From Streptomyces barkulensis (GTDB taxonomy: Bacteria; Actinomycetota; Actinomycetes; Streptomycetales; Streptomycetaceae): a stretch of 64,000 nucleotides of DNA. This document shows positions 36,146 through 43,900 of this stretch, piece by piece. The DNA lies in the NCBI RefSeq assembly GCF_002843305.1, contig NZ_PGSG01000009.1, forward strand, positions 62,001-126,000. The letters run 5' to 3'. The position numbers and the translations under genes were made by a program. The notes beneath the pieces are model-generated. The model was not told where the DNA came from. It saw only the letters and a program-made list of their open reading frames with translations, and searched no databases. Position 1 is the stretch's first letter. Each line of letters begins with the position of its first letter.

Positions 36146-36640
36146 TCAGCCGTGACACAGAAGCTTCACTAGGATCACGTTCGAATCCAAGTTTTCCAGA
36201 TAGCCGAGGGGATTCCTTTCATACCTCCATCCATCTCGCATATGTGGACAGAGTTCAGGGGATACACAGGCGCCATGCACAGGGTTTCCTCTCTCGATCC
36301 ACCAGCCGTCAAGCGTCAACAGATTCGAATTCCATTCGTCCCAGGAATCCGAAACGCGAAGCATCCCCTTAGGCCCCCCGGCACATCTGCCCGGCAGGCT
36401 CGGAAGGATCTTTCCATCGTAGCGAGGGAAATCATGAATGAGCCTAGGATCATCTTCGAATCCAGGGACGATCAAGAATCCCGTTGCGTCGCTACCACCG
36501 CGAATCGTCCATCGATCCCATATTTCTCGCCATTCAAAACCAGAATACATCTCAAAGGGAGCGAGGGAATCCCTTAGCAAGGCTTCAAGTTTCTCTTCGG
36601 CGCCCGCAGGCAAGCACGCCACTACTCTAATCCCCGCCAT
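36146..36640 (-). CDS. Putative immunity protein of toxin module 2
   Basis: 164 residues with no family that I recognise: IRVVACLPAGAEEKLEALL, YSGFEWREIWDRWTIRGG, RYDGKILPSLPGRC and MRDGWRYERNPLGYL. The strand-helix ferredoxin-like start and the Trp/Asp-rich centre are typical of single-domain immunity proteins. AAGGAGG stands 6 bp before the ATG, one of the best ribosome sites in the window. It lies 100 bp behind the tip-2 toxin remnant with a hairpin between, so it may be expressed on its own. No signal peptide. Assignment is by position. Confidence 0.65.
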   Translation of the reverse strand: MAGIRVVACLPAGAEEKLEALLRDSLAPFEMYSGFEWREIWDRWTIRGGSDATGFLIVPGFEDDPRLIHDFPRYDGKILPSLPGRCAGGPKGMLRVSDSWDEWNSNLLTLDGWWIERGNPVHGACVSPELCPHMRDGWRYERNPLGYLENLDSNVILVKLLCHG

Positions 36641-36682
36641 CTTATCCTCCTTGTCGAAATTGGAAAAGTTGAAATAGCGACG

Positions 36683-36718
36683 GATGCCACCGCTGGACCA
36701 CGGTCCAGCGGTGGCATC
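36683..36718. terminator. 17-bp perfect stem between tip 2 and its immunity gene
   Basis: GATGCCACCGCTGGACC (36683-36699) pairs exactly with 36702-36718. It lies 23 bp past the tip-2 stop and 42 bp before the immunity start, separating the two transcriptionally. Confidence 0.88.
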
Positions 36719-36740
36719 TAACTCGTTACGCCAAATTCAC

Positions 36741-37383
36741 TCACGCGCAGTATTTCGTCGTAGGATCGCACACCGAACTTCTCGGAGGGGGGCCGTATGT
36801 GTCGAGAACTCCCCACGGGTCGATGACATCTTCGCCCATCTCTCGAAGCCCGCCCCAGAAGCCGAAGCTGCGGAAGTAGCTGTTGGCTTGCGCGAGGGGC
36901 ATGAGGCTGCCCACCACGCCCAGCGCATGGAAACCCCGCATCCTTGGGCTCATTCGTTGCACATTAGGGCCACCGGTCACGGAGCTGAAAACTCTCCCAC
37001 TATCGAACCCGCTGCCTGAGTGAATCACTCTAACGCGGGAATCGTTCTTGAAGCGTTCTGCCACCGCCTCAGCCTGAGCCTCGGTCTTCGCGACAAAAAT
37101 AACGTTGTTCGCCTGCTTTTTCTTGTTCGGGTCCATCTTGTTGCTTATGGTCGATGCGATCATGTCGACGCTCTGACTCGCCTTGGCTCCTGTGGCGTCG
37201 TAATCCTGTACGTCTACTATTTCTCCATTGACCCAAGATACTCTGATCATGTCGGAGCTTGTCGATGGCGGTGAACTCGGAGGTGTCGTCTGCGCCGTAG
37301 GCGGTGTAGCTGTAGAGGCCGTCCTCGGTGGTGTCACCGGTGTTCTGCTTGGCCTGGGGGAGGTGCTGGCCTCCCAGGTCCCC
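36741..37383 (-). pseudogene. Orphan Rhs core fragment joined out of frame to toxin tip 2
   Basis: 37383 to about 37250 encodes, in one frame, GQHLPQAKQ..TTEDGLYSYTAYGADDTSEFTAIDK. This copies the main Rhs core (EDGFYGY..YTAYGSNDTSEFTGIDK) with about 23 residues deleted between two YGY repeats. At about 37250 the coding signal moves to the next frame and reads DMIRVSWVNGEIVDVQDYDA, KKKQANNVIFVAKTEAQAEA and RVIHSGSGFDSGRV to a TGA at 36741. The second part looks like a small toxin domain with an alpha-beta order reminiscent of CdiA-CT tRNA nucleases; this is tentative. There is no start codon with a ribosome site, so it is probably silent. Confidence 0.75.
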
Positions 37384-37402
37384 TCCACCTTCAGCCAATA
37401 AC

Positions 37403-37449
37403 AGGAGTCGACCCGATATGCAGCCAGCCTGCCTGCCGGGTCGACTCCT
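37403..37449. terminator. 13-bp stem after immunity lipoprotein gene
   Basis: AGGAGTCGACCCG (37403-37415) pairs exactly with CGGGTCGACTCCT (37437-37449) around a 21-nt loop. It lies 15 bp past the stop of the immunity lipoprotein and upstream of the Rhs fossil, marking the end of the live toxin-immunity unit. Confidence 0.75.
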
Positions 37450-37463
37450 TAAATTATGATTTT

Positions 37464-37976
37464 TTAGGACGCGCACACCAGCTTTAGATAGACTCTGACG
37501 GCATCCCGCTCCAGGTCCACAACGCTAATGTCGATTGAGTTATCACACCCTCCAACTCTGTTCACGTATATACCAGACTCGACGGGAAGACCTTCCGGCA
37601 CCTGTTCCCACTGTCTTTTCTGCTCCAGTGAGTCGACTTCAACCAATGGGACCGTTGACCTGCTTGACTTCTTAATGAACTGCTTCAGCCCCGCTTTGGA
37701 TGTTTCGAAGCGCATTTCTCCGGCGGAACCAGACCAGCTCTCTTGATCGCAAAATCGAAGTTCCTTTATTTCTGCGGGCAGAACCAATCCGTAAACTCGC
37801 TGAATCTCCTCAAGGCCTCGTCCGTCGATGCACCCGTCGTACATCCTGGCATCCGAAACCTCCGCAGAAACTTCGTAGCTTCCTCCGTGTTCACTCTGGG
37901 AACATCCTGTAGTGAATGCGAGAAAAGCCATCAAAGAAACAATTGCCGCCACCTTCCCTGGGGTCCATGAAGTCAC
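37464..37976 (-). CDS. Lipoprotein, putative immunity partner of the Rhs protein
   Basis: 170 residues. The signal KVAAIVSLMAFLAFTTGCSQ has a lipobox FTTGC, so the mature protein is tethered outside the membrane. The mature part is Asp/Glu-rich with two Cys pairs (DGCIDG, FCDQES, GGCDNS, LVCAS). The GTG at 37976 is preferred because AAGGGAG sits 7-9 bp upstream and the signal follows it directly; the ATG 37997 touching the Rhs stop has no such site. A lipoprotein immunity suggests that the toxin acts outside the cell membrane; this is inferred from position. Visibly lower GC than the chromosome. Confidence 0.75.
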   Translation of the reverse strand: MTSWTPGKVAAIVSLMAFLAFTTGCSQSEHGGSYEVSAEVSDARMYDGCIDGRGLEEIQRVYGLVLPAEIKELRFCDQESWSGSAGEMRFETSKAGLKQFIKKSSRSTVPLVEVDSLEQKRQWEQVPEGLPVESGIYVNRVGGCDNSIDISVVDLERDAVRVYLKLVCAS

Positions 37977-37997
37977 TTTCTCGCTCCCTTCGTCCAT

Positions 37998-40900
37998 CTA
38001 AAAAGTGTGAAGCGTGCTGGTGCCGACCATGTCGTACTCCCTCGCATATCCATGTTCATGCAGGTCAAGAAATTGTCCGAGGTCGAGTTCCATGCCTACG
38101 ACCGGGATAGGGGCGGTCTTGCCCCTGTCGAAATTCCACCCCTTGAACAAGTCCACCTGATAGTTGACTGTAACGTCATCACTGTTCACGGTTACCGACG
38201 CGCTAATCCGGTACTTAACGTTCCCGATGGCGTTCTTCGCATCTAGCCCCGAGAAGGTAGCAGGAAGCCAGCCGCTGTCCGCCAAGAAGGTGCAGCTTTC
38301 ATCGGCCGAACATTTCTCCGCAGCTTCTCCTCTCCACTCCTTGAGGCGCTTCTCTACGCTGCCTTCCAACCCTTTGTCCTCAAGCAATTCATCCACCATC
38401 GCGCTGTCGAGTCGGTACTGCTCTCCACTCGCGCCGCGGTAATGCTTCCACAGCTCACATGACAACTCCAGGTCAGCGGCACAGGCGCCCTTCGTGAGGT
38501 CATCGTAGAGAGTGAGAGCATGCGAGATACTGGGGTTAAGGAAGTCCATCCAGCTGGACTTGGAGTCGAAGGCACCGCCTTCGTGGGGAGTGTCCGGACT
38601 GTCGCTGCCTGGTTTGGTGAGGCTTTCCGGCACGCTGACGTCCCAGCCGCCGGCGCTGTTCATGGTGCAGCTGTAGCCGGCTTGGTCGCATTCGGCGAGG
38701 CGGTGGCCGTCGAGTTCGATGCGGCTGATGGGGTTGCCGCCGGTGAAGGCGTAGCGGTTGGCGGTGAAGGGGTCGGTGCCCAGGTGCATGTCGGCGAGGG
38801 CGCCGGTGTACATGTCGCGGGTGGTGAAGCGGTTCAGGCCGGGGCTGTAGTCGCGGAAGCCCATGTCGTAGGTGCCGGTGGCGGAGTCCCAGCGCTTGGC
38901 GTTGTATCGGTAGGGGTTGTACGGCTCCTTGGTGGGGTCGGTGGGGTCGGGCTTGTCGATGCCGGTGAACTCGGAGGTGTCGTTGGAGCCGTAGGCGGTG
39001 TAGCCGTAGGTGGCCTGGGTGTCGCCGGTGGCGTCGGTGAGGGTCTCGACGTCGGTGTGGGCGTTGTAGCCGTAGAACCCGTCCTCGGCCGTGCCGTCGG
39101 CGTGGTGTGTGGTCTGGGACAGGCGCTGGCCCCAGGGGCTGTACTGGTAGGACTTGGTGACCTGGCCGGCGACCTCCTCGTCCAGTACCTCGCCGGACAG
39201 GCCGAGGTAGTCGAAGTCGGTGGTGGTGCCGTCGGCGGTCTTGGAGGCGGTGCGCTCCAGCGGGTCGTAGGTGTAGGTGGTGGTCTTCCGCGCGCCGGTG
39301 TCGTCGAGCTTGGTGTGCTCGGTGACGTGGTCGAAGCCGTCGTAGGTCTTGGACTCGATGATCTGGCCGCCGGAGGTGACCGAGCTCAGCCGGCCGAACG
39401 GGTCGTAGTCGTAGGAGGCGGTCGAGCTGTCGGCGGTGGCGCTCAGCAGCCGGTTGCGGTCGTAGGCGTAGGTGGTGGTGGTGCCGCCCACGGTCTGGCT
39501 GATGACGTTGGCGTTGGCGTCGTGGACGTAGGTGTCGGTGCCGGCGCCGTTGCCGGTCTTGACCGACTTGGCGAGCCGGTCGGCCGGGTCGTAGGTGTAG
39601 TCGGTGGTCGAGGAGAGGTACGCCGAGTGGTCGTCGGCGTTCATCTTCTTCGCCACGTCCCGCGCCTTGTTGCCGTTGGGGTCGTAGGCGTAGGTGTGGG
39701 AGGAGACCAGGGTGCCGCCCGCCTTCTTCTCCACCTGGGTCTTCAGCGCGCCGTCGAGGAAGTAGGTGTGGTCGACGGTGTTGCCGTTGTCCTTGGTCTC
39801 GCGCAGCTTCTGGCCGCGAGGGGTGTAGGTGAAGGTGGTGACCTTGGGGTCGGTGTCGAGGGGGCTGGTTGCGACGGAGACCTCGTCGACCAGGTCGCGG
39901 ATGTCGTAGCCGTAGGCGGAGTACTGGTCGGGGTTGGTCAGCGTCTTGGCCAGGCCGTTGGGGTCGTAGGTGTAGGAGGTGGTCTCCTTGACCGTGCCCG
40001 CGGCCAGTTCCTCGACCTGGTGGACCTGGTTGAGGCCGGTGTAGGCGATCCGGTAGGTGTCGATGTCGGCGCCGGAGGAGCCGTCGGTGATCTGGGTGAG
40101 GTTGCCGTTGGCGTCGTAGGTGTAGGAGAAGTCGCGCTGTTCGGTGTCGGTCTCGCCGCTGGTGTCGCGCACCAGCTTCACCGCGTCGGCGACGACCGTG
40201 CCGCCGTCGTTCTCGGACAGTTCCAGCTTGGCGTCGTTGCCCTGGGTGAAGGTGTGGGAGCCCAGGGAGACCCAGGTGCCGGCGCCGGTGGTCTGGTCGA
40301 CCGTCGCCTCGGTGGTGCCCGAGGCGTGGGTGACGGTGTAGGTCGCGGAGGTGGCCGCGCCCGCCGTCTGCGGGTACTTCACGTAGGCGGTGTAGGTGCC
40401 GTCGGCGGGGATGTTGAGGGTCCAGGTGAAGGCGTCCGTGCCGGTGCCGGCCGTGTGGACGGCGTGGTCGTAGCCCTGCTGGCCGTCGGCGTCCGCCGTG
40501 GTCCAGGTGCCGGTGGAGTCGGTGTTGTGGGTGTCGGAGTTGTCGACCAGCACCACGTGCTTGCCGACCGGCACGCCGTCGTCGGTGCGGGACTTCAGCT
40601 TGCCGTCGGGGTAGTAGCCCCAGCCCATCGTGCGGGAGGAGGAGCCTCCGGCCGAGGTGAGGGTGCGGGCGGTCTGCAGGCCCAGGTCGTTGTAGTCGTA
40701 GGTGGTGGTGATGTCCCACGGGTCGGTGGAGGACTCCACCAGGCCGTGGTCGTAGTAGGTGTAGGTGGTGGTGTTGCGGACCGACTGCCCCTGGGAGGGC
40801 GGCAGGGAGGTCGACGTCACCCGGCCGACCGCGTCGTACACCGTCTCGGTGTAGACGTTGGGGTCGTTGTAGCGGAAGTCGTCCGGGTCGTACGGCTGGA

Positions 40901-43900
40901 ACTGCTTGACCGGCCGGTTCAGCGCGTCGTACTCGGTCCGGGCGGTGAAGGCCTCCGTCGTCCCGGCCGCCACGGCCCGCGGGGTGATCACCTTGGTGCG
41001 GTTGCCGACCTCGTCGTACTCGTACTTCGTCGTGCGGTAGGTGATCGTGCCCGAGGCGTCCTTGGTGTGCGGGACCTTGACCTCGGTGGTCATGCCGCGC
41101 TCGTCGTAGGTGACGAGCGTGGTGTTGTTCTCGGCGTCCGTGGTGGAGACGACCAGGGAGTCCTTGTCGTACGCGCGCGAGGTGGTGTGGCCGGCCGCGT
41201 CCGTGACCGTGGTGACGCGGTGGTTGAGGTCGTAGGTGTAGGCGGTGGTGAAGTCGCCGGTATCGGCGCTGGCGTTCTTCTTCGGGTCGGTGACCTTCAC
41301 CAGATTGCCGACGTCGTCGTAGCTGTAGCTGATCTTGTCGCCCGCCGCGTTGACCACGGAGGTGAGCTGGTAGATCGCGTCGTAGGCGTGGGTGGTGGTG
41401 TAGTCGCCGGCTGTGGTGGTCAGGTTGCCCTTGGGCTCGGTGGTCGTCAGGAGGTTGCCGACCTTGTCGTAGGCGTAGGTCGTCCTGCGCTCGTTTGAGG
41501 TGTCGGTGTCCTTCGGCGCGGTGGCCGAGGTGAGCTGGTCGGCGCTGTCGTAGACGGCCGTGGAGACCGCCCCGTTGGGCGCGGTGGACTCGGTGATGTT
41601 GTCGTTGGCGTCGTAGACCGGGGCCGGGGTGGTGATCAGCTCACCGGCGTCCTGGTCCTTGGGCACGGTGGAGACCAGCGGACGCCCGAAGACGTCGTAG
41701 GTCTGCGTGGTGGTCTTGCCCAGCGCGTCGGTGCTCTCCAGCACCTGCCCGCGCTCGTCGTAGACGAACGAGGTGGTCTTCTCCAGCGCGTCGGTGATCA
41801 GCGCCGGGTAGCCGGTCGGGCCGAACTCGCCGTGGGTGGTGGTGTTGCCGCCTGCGTCGGTGGCCGTCTTCAGCCGGCCGTGGGTGTCGTAGGTGTAGGT
41901 GGTGGTGTAGTCGTCGGTGGTGGTGGTGGCGGTGCCCTTGGGGTCGGTGACCGAGGCCAGGTTGCCGAAGGTGTCGTGGCCGAACTGCCAGGTCCGGCCC
42001 TCCGGGGAGACCTTGCGCCACAGGTCGGCCACATGGCCGTCCAGCGAGGTGGCGTACTCCATCGTCGTGCCCGGGGTGCCGGCCGCGTTGGCCTCGGCGT
42101 CCTTGGTTTCGGTGGGGTAGCCGGTCTTGGGGTCGTAGGCGTAGGTGGTGACGGCGCCGTTGTTCTCCTCCAGGCGCGTGACGTTGTTGTCCGCGTCCCA
42201 GGACAGCTTGGTGGTCTGGGACTTGGCGTTGGTCACCTGGGTGGGGCGGCCGTAGCCGTCCTGGAGGTAGGTGGAGGCGTTGCCCTCCGCGTCCGTCACC
42301 CGGGCTTCGATGAACGAGCCCGCGGTGCCGTCGGGGTCGGTGTAGACGAAGCCGGTGTCATACCCGAGGCGGTCGGTGATGGTCTGCGCCGCCCAGTGGA
42401 ACTTCGGGTCGTCCCCCTCGCTGGGGTCGTAGTAGTCAAGCGAGGTGGCGTTGCCGCGCGGGTCGGTGACCTTGACCAGCTTGACGTTCTTGTTGCCCTG
42501 CGTGGCGTCGTAGGTGAAGCGGAAGACCTTCGGCTGCGCGCTGCCGGCGCCGTCGGTCAGCTCCCCCAGCAGGCCCTTGTCGCTGTAGACGAAGGTCAGC
42601 TTCCGCCCGGAGACGTCCGTGATCGACGCGATGTGGTCGATGATCTTCGGGCTGGTCAGCTTGGTGCCGGACCGCTTGGCGCCGGCGTCGTCGATGTAGG
42701 GGTAGTCCTGGCCCTTGTCGTAGTAGTCGACCGTCAGGGTCTGCCGGCCGGCCGGGTCGGTGATGTACTTGAGGAACTTGACCGGCTTGTTGTTGGAGCG
42801 GCGCTCCTCGTAGGTATAGGTCTGGGTGTTGCCGTTCTTGTCGGTGATCGCCGACAGGTAGCCGTCGCAGTCGAAGGAGAACACCGTGCGGTCCGGCCGC
42901 GTCATCGACCAGGCCCGCGGGTCACCGTCGGCCGACGGCTTGCAGTCCACGCCCTCCTTCTGCTGGAGCAGGTAGTGCACCCCGGCCGGGGCCTTCCAGG
43001 TGCCGTCCGTCTGCTTGCGGAAGGTGTGCGCGGTGCCGTCACCGTCGGGCAGCGTCACCGTGGTCGGGTCGGGGTTGGGGTGGAAGTCCAGCGCCGCGCC
43101 CGAGCGGATCGGGGCCGCGAGCTGCGCCGACCAGCCGTGGCCGAGGACGGTGTCGGAGGTGTCCAGGGAGTTGTAGGAGAACCGGGCGAAGGTGGACAGG
43201 CCGCGTCCGGGGTTGGAGAAGGCGTTGTAGGACCAGACGTTGTTGCCGGCGTACAGGTTGTTCATCACCGTGGAGCCGGCGCCGGTGTTCTTGCCCGCGT
43301 AGGAGTAGAACTTCTCCAGGCCGAGCTGGTTGGATGTCGGGTCCTCCACCGCCACATGCTGGGCCAGGCCGGGGACGCCTCCGCCGTCGGACTCCCAGGC
43401 GCCGGTGGTCTTGTTCCGCACGTCCCAGGTGAGCACGTGGTCCAGGCGCTTGTTGCCGGAGTCGGAGTTGATCGGCGCCTTGACCTGCGCCCGCACCGTC
43501 ACCGACTCGCCCGGGGCGAGGTCCCTCGGCAGGGCGGTGGCGATCTGGTTGCCGCCGGTGGTGACGTCGGTGCCGTCCGGCAGCGCCCAGCGGTAGGACA
43601 GCTCGTGTCCGGTCGCCGTCCACTCCGAGCCGGTGGTGTTGGTGACCGTCACCTCGACGGTGTCGGTGTCACCGGGGATCATCCGCGACGGCGTCTGCGG
43701 CGCGTGGTAGGTCTTCTCGGCGGTGGAGTCGACGTAGATGACGCGGATCAGCGGACGCAGCTGCGGGTCGGCGGCCTCCGCCGACAGGAACAGGCTGCGT
43801 TCCTGCGGGCCGGTGGAGGACTCGTCGGCGAGCTTGAGCATCGCGCCCTTGTTGGCGGCCGGATCGCTCACCCAGCCCTGCGTCATCGAGGTGGCGTCCC

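Noticed and set aside
38520..41498. A 992-codon plus-strand frame rich in Gly and Val
   Set aside because: It is antisense to the YD-repeat region and shows the GVGVG pattern that the repeat produces in the opposite strand.
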